Below are positions 34,890-47,119 of a DNA stretch of 64,000 nt, one piece after another. Source of the stretch: Rhabditoides inermis. Taxonomy: Eukaryota > Nematoda > Chromadorea > Rhabditida > Rhabditidae. The stretch lies in assembly GCA_963966185.1 (NCBI GenBank), contig CAWZYM010000224.1, positions 495,501 through 559,500 on the forward strand, in the 5' to 3' direction. The translations under genes were made by a program, and so were the position numbers. The notes beneath the pieces were generated by a model. The model saw only the letters and a list, made by a program, of their open reading frames with translations, made no database searches and was not told the origin of the DNA. How positions within the stretch are numbered: the stretch's first letter is position 1; each line of letters begins with the position of its first letter.

Positions 34890-37800
34890 GAGAGTGAGTG
34901 AGTGAGTGAGTGAGTGAGTGAGTGAGTGAGTGAGTGAGTGAGTGAGTGAGTGAGTGAGTGAGTGAGTGAGTGAGTGAGTGAGTGAGTGAGTGAGAGAGAG
35001 AGAGAGAGAGAGCTTTGCAGGGCACCCTTCTCGCCGACTCTTCGGGTGGCATCTTCGTCTCCGCTGGCTCGAGTGACTCTGCCACGGTCAGCAGTTGGAG
35101 CAGGGATAGCGACCAAAGCACCATATTCTGGTCGGTGCACTTATTTTATTATAATATTTAATATGGTTTTGTTGGTGGGCAAGTTGTTCCTTCTTTTTTT
35201 TTTGCTTCACACAACGACCTATGCATTGATTATTGAAAGAATTTGTTGTGATTTATTATTGACATGAAACATATTGTTTGTGTTTCCAGTCGCGATCAGC
35301 TGCTGCGCATTTGTGAGGCGGCGTGCGCCAGTCAACTGGATGGGAGGAAGGCGGATCTGAGGGTGCAGGTGAGAGAGGGAGAGAGAAGAGGGAGAGAGAG
35401 AGGGAGGGAGGGAGAGAGAGAGAATCTGCCCGGCAGGTCTCCCTCCTGTGTGGCGACCCGTACCCGCTGGACGCCGTCCTCTCGCAGGTGCTGTTCGCCC
35501 CCGGAGCAGGCACCCCGCTCGTGCATCCCAACCTCGTCACTGGTCGGTGCTTTTGTACCTAAACACACTAGAACGTTGTGGAGTAGCATTATGTTTTATA
35601 CAGGCTTTGAGGTGTAGCGGTAAGAAATTGTAGTAATTCATTTTCTTCGAGTCGTCTTTCGAGTTTTCAGAGAATTTTTTTTAAACATTTGTTGAGAGAC
35701 TGTATGTGTGCAATGTCTCCTGCTGCAGTGGGCTGCGTGCCGTCGGATGTGCGCCTGCTGAACGGACAGAGAGTGCGCGTCGACTGCAGATTCTCCAGGT
35801 CGGCCAGATTGAAAGGGAGAGAGAGGGAGAGGGGAGAGGGTGAGGGAGGGAGAGAGAGGGAGAGATAGAGAAGGGGGGGAGAGAATGAGAGTTTTGTCTC
35901 GGTAACTATGAGAGAGATTCTCACTAAATTAGCAGGAAGTGCTGAATCGAAAAGTGGAGTGTTGCTGGTGCATATAGTTTCCCTTTTTCTTATTAATTGA
36001 AATCGGAGTGTATTGATGCCAAATATTCACGATACCGGATGGAGGTCTAAGAGTGCCATTACAAATGATGTGTTAGCGGTAACAGTCATATTGAATACAT
36101 GACTATGCATATTATGAGTGCATGAAACGTACATGTTTATTCTTTCAGCTACCACTCATGGCTGGCAGCGCGCGCCGTCTGCCCCGCGCACGCACATGTC
36201 GTCGTCTACTCGACCAGGTTTGTTTACTTGTTTACTTGGTCACTTGTTTACTTGTTTGTTTATTTGTTTACTTATTTACTTCCAGACGCGCCGCGTCGTT
36301 CTCGCACGCGCGCGCCGCAGTGTCGCGCATCCTCGACGATGGGGCGAGGTGAGAGAGAGGGGATGATTATCGATTGGTATTCATTGATGAGGTATAGCTG
36401 ATGAGGTATAGAGACGACATTGACAGGATATAGCGATTCTGGATAAGTGATTGATTGGTTTTGATTTGATTTATTGATTATCGATTGAAGGTCCCTGACT
36501 GGCCGGGCGATCATGTTGGTGGCTGTGACGGAGCGGGAGATGGGCGAGGGACAGGTGAGGGAATTTGAATATGTTTTTTTTTACATCATATATATATATG
36601 CGTCTTGAGCGATTTTGACAAGACTGTGAATCGTTTTTTTTGATAGGCCACTATATTATTTATTTTGAATCATATCTCGTGGCAGACAATGAAACATGTT
36701 TCTCTCAATCTCATTCTGGGCTCCTACACTCCTTTCGGACTCTATCATATCTTACTTACTTTTACTACCCCTTTACTACTGACTAGTACTCGTTGAGGAC
36801 TATCTTACTTACTTTTACTACTCCTTCCCAACTCACCAGTACCCGTTGCAGGACTCAATCCTGCTGTCAGAAGGCCGCGACCTCGCCTCTGCGGTGGGCG
36901 CCCGTCTGGTGTGTGTGGAGGGAGTGAATGGGAATGGGGCGGACGCCGCCCACGACTACCTCGCATTCCTCGAGGAGGTACACCACATCAGTCATCCCAT
37001 AGCTGTCGACGAGAGGTGTGTGGGCCCTGCTGGGTTGGGTTGGGATAGAGGCTTTTTTGTTTATGAAATTGGTTGTAGATGTAAAATATTTGAACCACAT
37101 TTAATCACGCCATTTTACCGGGAAAAATGTGTCTTGTTGTTTGCGGACGAAAACTTTTGTGTGCGGGGAAACAATGCGTGAAATTGGCTCGTGGAATTTT
37201 TGGGTGGTGCTGTGAATTTTTGAGATTCGTCATGTCTGTTTGTGTGAGAGCGAGTGATGTGTTGCGTGTAAATCGTAATTCGGCAAGAGTATGAGGGGAG
37301 GGAGTGAGAGAGAGGGGGAGAGGGAGAGAGGGAGGGAGAGAGAGAGAGAACACGCATCACTATTCGAAACCCTCGAATCGGTTGCGATGCGCAGCGGGGA
37401 TTTGAATGGCGTGTGTTCACAAACATGTTCTCTTTTTTTCTGTGATGACATGCGTCCGCGCCCGTTTTGTGCCCCTGACTTCGTCATAGCCACTTGAATC
37501 TCTCTCTGTGTCTCTCCCCCCCCTCTCTCTCTCTCTCTCCCTCTCTCCCTCTCTCTCCTCCTCCTGCTTTTGTTGATCGTCTGTCAGACAGTATGGAGGA
37601 GTGGGGGGGGGGGGGGTGACAGTCGTCGTTGTCTGACGTCAGCCCACTCGATTGCCTGTGTGTGTGTGTGTTTGCCGCTGCTCTTTTTCGAACCTGTGTC
37701 GAATGGGTAATCTCTGAGTCGCTCTTCGCAGATTTCCGCTACTCGAAGCAGGAAATGGAAATTCGAGCATGATTTCCCTGTATTGAATTTATTTCTTCCG

Positions 37801-40800
37801 CGCCACACTGTACGCTCTCTCGGCGTGCTCTCTGTCTCTGATTCTCTCGAATCTCCTCCCTCTCTCTCTTCTTCATTGTCTGCTCTCTCTCCGCAAGTGC
37901 GCAGCTGCATTGTAGCGAGAGTGTGGGTGTGTTTGTGTTGCGCAATTTGCATGTGTCTTTGCTTTTGCTGAAATGAATCCTCTCGTGAGGCCGGAATAGA
38001 TGTCTGGCTATGAGGTTATGAGAGAGTGGAGAGAGAGGGAGGGAGAGAGAGAGGGCGGAATGGGAGGGAGAGAGAGAGGGGGGAATCTCGAGGGTCCCTC
38101 CGCCCGAGTAATTCAGGTGCTTGTTGAGAGGAGTGATCGCTGGATCCACTCTATGCCAATCGATTTTCGCGGGTTGCGCTAGCGAATTATTTTACAACTG
38201 GATTGACATTCTCTTGACTAGTATATATTCCGAAAAAGCATTTGATTTGATTCGTAAAAATTATGTTTGCAATGTTTGAGTGACGGCTACGCGACGCTTG
38301 CTGAGATGCGCGGAGGCGCCGGCCACGCGGCTTCGTACCACAACCCATATGCCACGTACAAGAGTGCCAGTGAGTTGTGGGTTATGGGAATATATGTGAC
38401 CTATATGGAAGTCAGTTTTTGTGCCATCTATAAGAGTGCTAGTGAGTTGTGGGAATCTAACAACTTCTTCCACCCCTTCCGCAGAGTAAACTCTTCAATC
38501 GGGCTACCTTTATCTTTACTTTTTTATCTGCAAAAAGAATAACAGATAATTAGTTTAACAGACATGGCAGCAGCTGAACCAAGGCATATTTGAAATATTA
38601 TGTGGCGTGCGCTTCAGAATCCGGGACGACGGAGCTGTCGACGTCGTCGTCTGTGTCGAATGGCAGTCGGCAGGCGAGTCCCCGACACACCATGAGTCTG
38701 CCGGTGAGAGGGGATGTGCTTCGTTAATATGAACCTGATTCTCATTTTGCAATGTACGAGATTCGAACCTCTGTAGAGGCTATGATGAGGTGTCGCTATT
38801 GGAACATCGTGCGAGGAAGATGTTGCCAAATGCTATTATATGGTTTCTATGATCCCTGGGATTCCCATTGATTTTGCTTTCTCTTTCGACAAGTGTGATA
38901 TGTGAGAAACAAATATAGAATGGGTGTGAAATGATCGAGGCGTCATAGCTAGTAACTAGTGGTTAATTCGCGTCATTTCATGAATGACTGTACCTGTATG
39001 GAATCGTTAATTGAATATATCACTATCGACTATTTGTATTTTGCCTGAAACATAAGAGTCGGTGTATATTTTTGTGGGTTTCTTGGCTGGAAGTATAAAA
39101 TACTTGGGAGTAAGAGCAGCTTGGGAGAGGCACGGATGGAATGAAGCATGCGTGCAGATCCACCAATCGAAAAAGAGGATAACTAGAATGTTTGCAGGTG
39201 CGTCAGTCTGGCAGCGTCTCGCTCTCGCACCTGGGCATGCAGTCCTCGTACCCTTCCGTCTTCCCGGCTGCCTGCATCGTCACTCCGCCCACCCACCCCG
39301 AGAGCGCCCCCAATCTGGCAGCGATGAGGGAGAGGTGGGAAGATACAATCAAGATTCAAACTTCTTATCAAACAGTTCCTGTAGAGAATTCTTGTGAGTT
39401 AGAGAGTTAGCGCACCCAATCTGGTCGCCATGAGGGAGAAGTGGGTTGATCAGATAAATCTAGAGTTTATGAATATTATTATTCCACGGCGAGAGAGTTA
39501 TTCTGTTCCAAAGTATTCCCTTATAACAGCGATTGGGAAGAATACGTTTCATGAGAGGCACTTTTCTCGGGGTTCGGGTTGGCAGCAATTGGTGACCTTT
39601 AAAATATCAAAATGCCATTATTTACCTAAGATTGATCAGTTAGAAGAATCTATCACAATCATTTGAAGCGATGTTTACTTGAGTTATGCCAAATGTCCAT
39701 ACATGATCATAGCGTCTGTCACAGATCGGACGTTGAAGGCCTGTCTCAGTTGAGCGTTTGCAGCAATCTTTGGGGAAAAATATTCTTCCAACATGTGTTT
39801 ATACATGTACTGTTTCAGGTCGGAGGTGGAGCGTTCGCCCCGCCGGCGCGCGGCTCCCCTCCTCTCCCCCCTCAGACTGCCCCACCAGAAGGAGGGAGGA
39901 GGGGCCGCTGCTCCGCTGGCTACTCCCGAGGCTATAGAGATTGCGCCAGAGTATTCCGTGGTGATGGTGAGTGTTTATGTTTCACGGATCATTCAAAATT
40001 GGACTTTGATTTGATAGTTAATATTACGTATCTAGGGGGGAAAACAGTAATTTATTGGTGAGCTTTATGTTTAATGAGGTATCGAGGTATCGGAATGGAT
40101 TAGTGTACTAAAACAGTTGGATTTCGAACAGAAAACATATGGTTTCATAGTAACATATGAAGGACGCGCGTGGGTAGTAAAACTTAGTAAAACAAAACAA
40201 ACCAGTAATGCTTATCTACTGTTATCACATCCATTTGAGGACGCGCGGGAGCCGCTGTACGAGATGCTGAACGGGGTGGAGTTGGAGTATGGGGCGGGCG
40301 AGGCGAGGAGGGAGAGGGAGAGGGAGAGGGGGAAGGAGGGGAAGGCGGCGACTAGTGTACTGCAGGTGAGGGAAGAGACTAGTGTGAGAGGGATGACATG
40401 AGAACATCGACGACGGCTAATGGGGACTACTAGTTTCCTGCAGGTGAGGGGGAGAGGAGAAGGAAAAGAAGAAGGATGGACAGATAGGAGAAGATGAGAT
40501 GAGATACCTGACAACTCAGCGGCATTCAGTCCTTGACCAGTATATCGTAGTGTTGCGTGGATGAAAACTATGGAAAAAGTGTGTTGGTGCATTCTAGGCA
40601 TGCTTCTGAACTTCTGATTGTTAAGCCAGTTTTGTTTGGATATGTGACTGTCACATACTTCTCATGTTTCCAGACCCGTGCCCGCCTGGAGTCTGTCCAC
40701 TCTTCGCAGTCCATTGACGCCACTGCGTCACCCTCGTCGTCCCTATCCATTGCCAGCCATCAATCAGGTATGTTTACCTTGTTTACTTGTTTTCTCACAC

Positions 40801-43400
40801 AATTGCAATTGCTCTACTAGTTTACTCACAGTTTAGACTGATATGGTTTGTGATGATTGAAACATTTTTATCTGTACTTTGGGCGGATGCGCTTATTGGT
40901 TTCCTTTGCAAATCTGCACATAGAAGGGCGCAGATTAGAGGAGGAAGCAGTGAGATATATATGGAAGGATTGAGTTTATATGAGAATTGGATTAGCACAT
41001 ACAAGGTAATTGTAACGCATGGTTTGTATCACGCATTACTATACTGTATGTGGATTGAGGTGAGAATTGATCCGGAAAATGTAAGGGAAGGAGATGGGAA
41101 GAGGATCAGGAAAGAAGCAGAAAGGAGCAGGGGGAGAAGTGTCAATTGTGTCTCCTCTTCTCGCCTTACCACCCCGCTTGTTCGGTGTTGTCTGTGTGTA
41201 TGCTGTGTGTGTGTCTTGTTTTGTTCTCACTCACTCTGCACCCTCCCGCTTCCACCCACTCTCTCACTCCCGTCTCGCCCCCGGTAAAGGGGGCGGGGCT
41301 TGGAGTGAGTGAAGGAGTGAAGGAACGCGCGCCCGACATGGAAAGAGAGAGAGAGAGAGAGAGAGAGAGTTGAGGAGAAGAGTCTCTTTATTATGCTACA
41401 TCCAGCATACTTCCGCTCTTCTCCCTTGCCTCTCATTCACTTTTAATTTCACCTCACATTGTCTCAGCTTCTCACTAGTGTGTTGTGTATCTTTTTTATG
41501 CTATTGTAACCTTGATTGTTGACGTGCGGCATCTGAATCGCTTGACGTGCCCCTTCTGAAGGTTGCGCGCGTCCTCGTCGGGCTCTTCTTCATCAGCTGG
41601 CTGGCAGGAGTCGCACGATGGACAGTATTGCGCGAGCGGCGGTCGAGGCTGCTCAGGCGGCGGTGAACGAAGGAGCAGGAGGAGGAGGAGGAGGGGGCAT
41701 GCGCCACTCGCAGTCGGTGGAGTCACTCGTCGAGGGAAAGAAGAGGCGCGGAGCGAGCCGCTTCGTCCGCAAGGTCGCCAGCAGCTTTCGCGTCAAGAAG
41801 GACCACCTGGCGGCGCCGGAGGGCGGCGACGGCTCCAGAAGCCTGCCGCAGTCGCCCCGATTCGGGCGCAAGAAGGCCGCAACCGTGCAGATAAGTGGGT
41901 CCACCGCTTCGCTTTTGGTTCCCTTGGTTCTCTCTCGGTGTTGTGATGGTAGTAGTTGTGGTGTTGTGTTGTGCTCGTTTAGTGATTTGGTGGGTGATTT
42001 GCGGGATTACAAATGTGAAAGGTATACTTAGGAGGTGACCGCCACTCTCCAATTATGGCAACTCGTGTGAGAAAGTAGGGTGTTGTTGCTTTTTTTCACT
42101 GGCGGGAAAAGGGAGGGCGGATTAGGTCTCGAGGAGTTGCACATGGGGGGGGAGAAGAAATGAAAGTCGCCCCGCAATTAGCATCGTTGGAACGTGTTGC
42201 TTGCAGGCGAAAGAAGAAGGAGGTGGAAGGAGGAGGAAGAGTGTGTGAGAGAGAGAGGGTGATTATGTATGTATGAGGTGTGAGAGGGGGAGTAGTAGTG
42301 ACTGACTGACTGACTGACTGACTGACTGACTGACTGCGTCAGTCTATCACAGCGAGATCGGGAGGAAAATGTGTAACATGGATGTAACTTGTAAGTAGTG
42401 TGGATTGCGTTGTTTTGAAAGAGTAATGTGTGATTCAGGTTCAGCATCGCTATGTAGGTGGAGACATGGTTCAGGAAGCATACCTGTATGATGATGTGTT
42501 GTTCAGCGTCGTCGGGAAGCGAGAAGACGGGCGCGTTTTCGTGGCTTCCGTCGCGGAGTCCGCGAAGGACCCCGAGGACAACGAGTGTGGACACGAACGG
42601 GGGAGGGGTGAGTGGGGCGAAGGAGATGAAGGTGTGGTCAGTCTCTTCCAAACACTCCGGAACACCTTCGAACCAGTTCGAAAATGCCTTTCGATCAGAC
42701 TGACCACATCTTCAATGGGTGCTTGTTATTTGGCCATTGGCCGATGAAATGTGTTCTAGTTGACTGTTTATTGTTCTAGTTGACTGTTTATTGCTCTATT
42801 GCTGCGTTGATTACTGTACAACGGTTTTAGCAGAATAGATTGGTGTTTGTTGCATATTTCTAGCGGAATCACTCGGCAACTAGTAATTATGGTATTTTCA
42901 CTGGTACTTTGTACTTTTACATTTGCTATGAATAGAGTGTTATTAGTGTTTTCAGGTGATTGGAGAGGGTGAGAGCCTGGATTCTCTGTGTTCAAGTACA
43001 TCCAATGGACTGCCCCTCTTCCTGACCAGATGCGTCGAGTATATTGAGAAGGTGCGCCGTTTTTTTTATTAGAGTAGAATAGTTTATTCGATAGAATAGA
43101 ATAGTTTATTCATAAGTGGTTATGACGTTCACACAAATCGAAAGTTTGAAACGGTTCGTATTTGATTCGAATTGTAAGGCTTGTTGTTGTTTTCTTGTTT
43201 ACCATACCTACCTTTTTGATGTTCACGCTGAGTTGTTCAGATTTGGGGTGTTTTCGGCTGCTACTGCATGTAGTATTGAAACGATTAGCGATGTTTTGTG
43301 TTTATTGGTGATGCTATTAGGAAAGGGTTTGTGGGAATGGGAAATGGAAGGAAGTGAAGTGAACGTGTACTTTATGTCGATTGTAGAATGTGAATTCACT

Positions 43401-43448
<48 letters not shown>

Positions 43449-43676
43449 CTCATTGACGCGTCACAATTGCGATGTGCATTATTATGCGGTCGTGAGAGTG
43501 GAGTGAGTATGGGAGAGAGAGAGAGAGAGAGAGTGTTATAGGTTATGGGTGAAGTGGGGGAGGGGAGAGAGGGGGGAAGAAATGAATCGAACGCTGCCTC
43601 GGTTATTATGTGGTTATTGCGGACGCGACGCTACTTTGCGCATTCCCAGTATAGCAGAGGAGAGAGAGATGGATAG

Positions 43677-43714
<38 letters not shown>

Positions 43715-43914
43715 GAGGAGCACCAGGATGAGACGTAGAATTGTAGGGAGAACATATGAAAATGCTGATTGGGACTCTATCTCGATCTCTTCCCATTCTC
43801 GGAATGGGTCTACTCTCCAGGATACTTTTGTTATTTTTGTTCTTGAAAAGGCGGCGGGTGATGTTTACACGCGTGACTGCGTTGATTATGTGCTCGGGTG
43901 GGTCTGAGAGGGAA

Positions 43915-43977
<63 letters not shown>

Positions 43978-44111
43978 TGCTCGGAATGAGTCAGAGACAG
44001 TGGAATTGTGCATCAGTGGTTCCGGAGCGTTCTCTTGTTTGGATGATGTGCGAATGTCTGGATTGATGGGCTCCAGAGTATGCCTATTGGAGATGTGTGA
44101 AGAGAAAGAGG

Positions 44112-44147
<36 letters not shown>

Positions 44148-44854
44148 TGAAGGGTGGTGCGTTGTTTTGAGGGGAGATGTGATGCGAGGATAAAGAGTTG
44201 AAGGGAAAGAGATGGGCGAATGCAGAAAAGGATAGTGGAGTAAAAACTCAAGGATTGTGTACTTGTACTACTCTGGGAAATTCCCATTGTGTTCTTCAAA
44301 GATATGCGATTAGTGGAGAGAGGAAAGTCAGCCTAGTGACATTTGCTTTGTGTATTATTTTGCGCCTCCTTGTGTTCGTAGAAAAAGGATATTTTTATTG
44401 ACAGACGAGTCTGGAAGATACGAAGTGGGCGAGAACAATAACGCGAGGTTTTCTATGATAAAACAGTGACAATTATGTGATGTTTGTCTACAGTCTTAGT
44501 ACAACATGTGCAGGGTTAGGAATCTAAAAGAGAGGGATGAAGGAGGGATGATAATACGAATGTAGCACAGGCTTCAACGATGTGTTTATCCATAAAATAT
44601 AGTAATCAAGAGCAACATTCTAGCTTTCTAGCACTTCTTAGAATGAACTGACTACGTCTAGTTTCCTTGAAATTAGATCCGTGTTGGGCGTGACCGCGTG
44701 ACAATTATTGATTTTTAAAGATGATTATTGATTTTTAGGAAGGCGGCCTGGAGCTGGAGGGTCTGTATCGAGTACCGGGGAACCAGTCACAACTGGCGGA
44801 GCTGGAGAAGGCATTCGTGCAACAGGTGAGGAGAGAGAAAAAAAAAGGAGAGAG

Positions 44855-44896
<42 letters not shown>

Positions 44897-45948
44897 AGGG
44901 AGAGAGAGAGAGAGAGGGAAAGAGACGAGACGAGAGAGGGAGAGAGAGAGAGAAGAGAGAGGGAGAGAGAGAGAAGAGAGAGGGAGAGAGAGAGGGAGAG
45001 AGAGAGGGGGGGAGTATGTGATTTCAGGGCGACGTGGATCTGTGGAAGTTGGATCTGCCGGTGCACGTGGTGGCTACTGCTGTGAAGAACTTCTTCAGCT
45101 GCCTGCCCGAACCCCTCCTGCCTGGAAGGATACACGGACAGCTGATCGGAACGGGAGACAGGGAGGGCGAAGAGGTGGGTGGAGGAGGAGGAGGAGGAGC
45201 AGGAGGAGAAGGAGCAGGAGGAAGAGGAGAAGGAGCAGGAGAAGGAGGAGAAGGAGCAGTAGCAGGAGAAGGAGAAGGAGAAGGAGAATGAGGAGGAGGG
45301 GACAAGGGAGAAGCATGATGTTGGTCGTTTCAGCAAATCGATGAGATGCGGTGTATCCTCTCTCAGCTCTCACCCGCTAACATTGACACACTGCGGTACT
45401 TCTGCGCGCATCTCAAAAAGGTGAGGGTTGTGTTGTGATTAGTAATTTTTGGAGACCGAATTATGGGTTTGATTTTGGTTCGGCAAATTTTGCTCTAGTA
45501 TTGTTCTGAAATCGACTGAAAGAGAAAAAAACTAAATATGTTTCAGAACAAAGTGATATTAATTCAAAATTGCTTGTTTTTTAATCATTTCCGTGAATTC
45601 GTGTCGAATAATTAATATATAATAAAAATTCAAATAATACATCATAGTAAGTATAATAACGAATGTCCAGGTGGCCTCGTCTCCAGCCACCGCGATGGAC
45701 TCTGTGAACCTGTCGCGAGTGTGGTTCCCCACCCTCTTCCGACCAGAGTTCACCTCATTCGAGGTAAGCGGACTGTTTATCATTTAGTAGTTAGTCGCTT
45801 CGAAACTGTCTTCGAAACGTGGCTGCAGTGTTTCCAAGAGGCTGTTTTGAAGTGTATTCATGTGTACGTTTAGGAGATGACAGCTGGCACGGCTGCCTTG
45901 CAGAAGACTGCGGCGGCGCTGCTCCAACACTCGGACAAGCTGTTCTGA
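23525..45948 (+). CDS. p190-type Rho GTPase-activating protein (ARHGAP35/ARHGAP5 family)
   Basis: A 48-exon model, 1534 aa, in frame throughout. Exons: 23525-23593, 23689-23784, 24086-24161, 24231-24302, 24396-24475, 24736-24784, 25061-25134, 25468-25568, 25792-25849, 26020-26171, 27427-27508, 27961-28085, 28294-28396, 28584-28629, 28994-29067, 29368-29439, 31316-31390, 31514-31558, 31602-31664, 31808-31898, 32549-32613, 33253-33314, 33634-33735, 34025-34112, 34390-34528, 34708-34829, 35021-35130, 35290-35368, 35437-35542, 35729-35798, 36149-36217, 36286-36348, 36491-36554, 36852-37015, 38281-38369, 38618-38703, 39198-39334, 39819-39966, 40240-40365, 40674-40767, 41562-41894, 42507-42607, 42956-43051, 44739-44825, 45028-45174, 45334-45420, 45671-45763, 45874-45948. 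The N-terminal GTPase domain shows [14 protein letters not shown], the p190 hallmark VEHTEF and DQLGLE-like EQLGLE. Poorly conserved middle exons cover the FF/pseudoGTPase region. The C-terminal RhoGAP domain has arginine-finger GLYRVPGN (about Arg1383). It switches off Rho at the membrane and cytoskeleton. Exons at 38281, 41562 and 40240 are less certain. Confidence 0.93.
25570..25760 (+). repeat. (G)n/(GA)n/(GGGA)n low-complexity tract in a p190 intron
   Basis: Starts with a run of about twelve G directly after the donor of exon 8, then GAGA and GGGA/GGAA blocks, and ends just before the exon 9 acceptor. It fills almost the entire intron. Frames through it encode only Arg/Glu/Gly repeats. 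Confidence 0.8.
26520..27426. other. Part of a long p190 intron, nothing definite
   Basis: Intron 10 spans 26172-27426. It holds a duplicated theme (cacaatcgctatatcctgac near 26530 and tccggaatcgttatatctga near 26700, each preceded by a tttatc word), suggesting a decayed tandem repeat of about 170 bp. It also has a GC-richer island at 26820-27250 with open frames but no recognisable family. Probably repeat-derived. Confidence 0.35.
27770..27945 (+). repeat. (GA)n-rich tract before p190 exon 12
   Basis: GAGA blocks interrupted by AGTAGA and AGACAGACAAAG words fill the intron and end 15 nt before the acceptor tccgttgcag. On the sense strand the region expected to be pyrimidine-rich is purine-rich almost up to the splice site. 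Confidence 0.75.
30070..30163 (+). repeat. Dispersed repeat in p190 intron 16, copy 1
   Basis: About 95 bp containing tattgcgtttatctcactac, the words gagagtaacaaggatata and gttctcagcc, then aacgactgt. The reverse complement of the same series is found at 34257-34353, in another intron of the same gene. No coding content. Likely a small non-autonomous transposon or its remnant. Intron 16 (29440-31315) otherwise holds (GA)n and (CT)n tracts. Confidence 0.75.
32039..32110 (-). other. tRNA-like element 1 in a p190 intron
   Basis: On the minus strand: tggcgcagtcggttg (A-box-like), an anticodon-like stem TTGCT/AGCAA with an 8-nt loop, and a perfect T-arm GCAGG-TTCGAGT-CCTGC. The acceptor ends (gtcctca, taccgc) do not pair and the D-arm is poor, so it is probably a tRNA-derived pseudogene. 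It points away from the second tRNA-like element 220 bp to the right. Confidence 0.45.
32330..32412 (+). other. tRNA-like element 2 in the same p190 intron
   Basis: On the plus strand: tggcgcaaccggtaagag (A-box-like), cctagcaatctg (shared with element 1), and gcgggttcgaatcc (B box). An anticodon-like stem AGATT/AATCT encloses an 8-nt loop. T-stem and acceptor pairing are incomplete. Elements 1 and 2 share A box, cctagcaatctg and B box but face opposite ways, as if two copies of one tRNA-derived repeat inserted here. Confidence 0.45.
34257..34353 (-). repeat. Dispersed repeat in a p190 intron, inverted copy 2
   Basis: The reverse complement matches 30070-30163 with about 85-90 percent identity by eye, including tattgcgtttatctcactac and the ggatata and aacgactgt words. 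It lies between exons 24 and 25. Pairing between the two inverted copies within one pre-mRNA is possible. Confidence 0.75.
34892..34993 (+). repeat. (GAGT)n microsatellite, about 25 units
   Basis: A near-perfect tetranucleotide run flanked on both sides by (GA)n, filling the intron between p190 exons ending at 34829 and starting at 35021. It is long enough to be length-polymorphic. Frames through it give Thr-His-Ser-Leu repeats on the minus strand, which are not a gene. Confidence 0.9.
42300..42336 (+). repeat. (GACT)n microsatellite
   Basis: About nine perfect GACT units inside the p190 intron between exons ending at 41894 and starting at 42507. Simple sequence, probably length-variable. 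Confidence 0.85.
42628..42713. repeat. Small inverted repeat just after a p190 donor site
   Basis: Arms gaaggtgtggtcagtct (42628-42644) and its inverse (42697-42713) match at 16 of 17 positions, with a 52-bp loop. The left arm starts 20 nt after the donor of the exon ending at 42607. It may be a tiny foldback element, or a hairpin that affects splicing. Confidence 0.6.
43052..44738. repeat. Long p190 intron rich in (CT)n and (GA)n tracts
   Basis: This intron lies inside the RhoGAP domain coding region. It has a (CT)n tract at about 43402-43444 and (GA)n tracts at 43515-43535, 43679-43710, 43920-43972 and 44116-44146. It begins with two copies of tagaatagtttattc (43075-43112). The following intron (44826-45027) is again almost all (GA)n, and the next one (45175-45333) is (GGA)n. 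No gene was recognised in it. Confidence 0.7.
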
Positions 45949-46331
45949 TCGAGGACTCATCTAAACCAAACCATAAGGTCTCACGTTGCTATTTCTTTCT
46001 ATGCGCTCTTCGTTTCGGTACCAAACGCCGTTTCACTTTTATATTGTGCTGATATCAGTTTATTGCTGATAGTGTGAGTTTTGAGAATGTAGTGTTCTGT
46101 GCTAGTTTTACCTCGTAGGCAGATTTTTCCCCTGTTGGATTCTAGTCACAAAGTTTGTATTTTGCCTTTGGTTCTATCGTCTCGCAATTGGATGTGCTTA
46201 CATGTTACGGTGATTGATGATCGATTTATATGAGTTTGATATAAGTTCTATACGCAGATTGTAATTTGTACACGACGCATTGCTGTGAATTCGCAGAGGT
46301 TTATATTTTGTATATGATTGATAATAATTGT

Positions 46332-46337
46332 AATAAA
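46332..46337 (+). terminator. Poly(A) signal AATAAA between p190 and RUFY genes
   Basis: This AATAAA lies 384 nt after the p190 stop and only 13 nt before the proposed first ATG of the RUFY gene. It is the best 3'-end signal for p190. If cleavage occurs here, the RUFY transcript must start downstream, be trans-spliced (for example at the AG at 46338-46339), or start at the exon at 46452. Confidence 0.5.
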
Positions 46338-46349
46338 TAGTTTATCAAC

Positions 46350-46834
46350 ATGTCTTTGTTTAATAATCTGAAGAGATTCGGTTCGTGTCCGGTGAATATA
46401 TTGCATGAAGTATGTTGCGTTGTGTGTGATTATCGATTTATTGATTGATAGGTATGAGCCTGTTTGGCTCGTCCGGATTCAATCTTGTATCGGCGTTCAC
46501 TGATGATGGGAGTAAGCTGACAAGGGCACAGAAGATTCACAGGGGTGAGAGAGAGAGAGAGTGGGAAAGGGAGGGAAGAAAAAAGAAGAGAGAGAGAGAA
46601 AGAGACTTGCAGAGAATGAGCGTGCCAACCTGCTCTCGATCACTCGTCTCGTGCTTCGCTCCTTTCTGGAGCAGTCGATGAGGGCAGGACACAGGCTGAT
46701 CGAGGTGGGTTTTGATATACATTTGATATCGAACACATTATTGGTAATGGTTATTTTGTGGGAGGGATGAGGTGAGAAATACAGATAGAGGGAAAGGAGA
46801 GAGTGAGAAAGTGAGAGAGATAGAGATAGAGAGA

Positions 46835-46874
<40 letters not shown>

Positions 46875-47062
46875 GTAGGGAGAGACGCAGACCTTGGCCG
46901 ATCTGTTGATGATGCTGGAGAAGGTGCTGTGGCACGGGCTCAAGACAAGTGGTGGGTGGAGAGTTTTTTCTTATTTGTAAGTATTTTTTAAATATAAGAT
47001 TTATTATTGTATTTTTAAAAGAGGTGGTAAAGGGGGGAAGTGAGTCATTGACAGGAGGGAGT

Positions 47063-47119
<57 letters not shown>

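Noticed and set aside
34807..35140. Thr-His-Ser-Leu repeat protein on the minus strand
   Set aside because: It is the complement of the (GAGT)n microsatellite inside a p190 intron.
37016..38280. Possible extra p190 exons in the long intron after 37015
   Set aside because: The model without them is in frame, and the CT/GA-rich frames in between have no conserved sequence.
38740..38830. B-box-like word (aggttcgaatct on minus) suggesting a tRNA
   Set aside because: No A box at the right spacing and no cloverleaf could be drawn; the match is to one short word.
44725..45373. Long Ser/Phe/Leu- and Leu-rich frames on the minus strand (up to 203 codons)
   Set aside because: They run through (GA)n and (GGA)n introns and the antisense of the RhoGAP exons.
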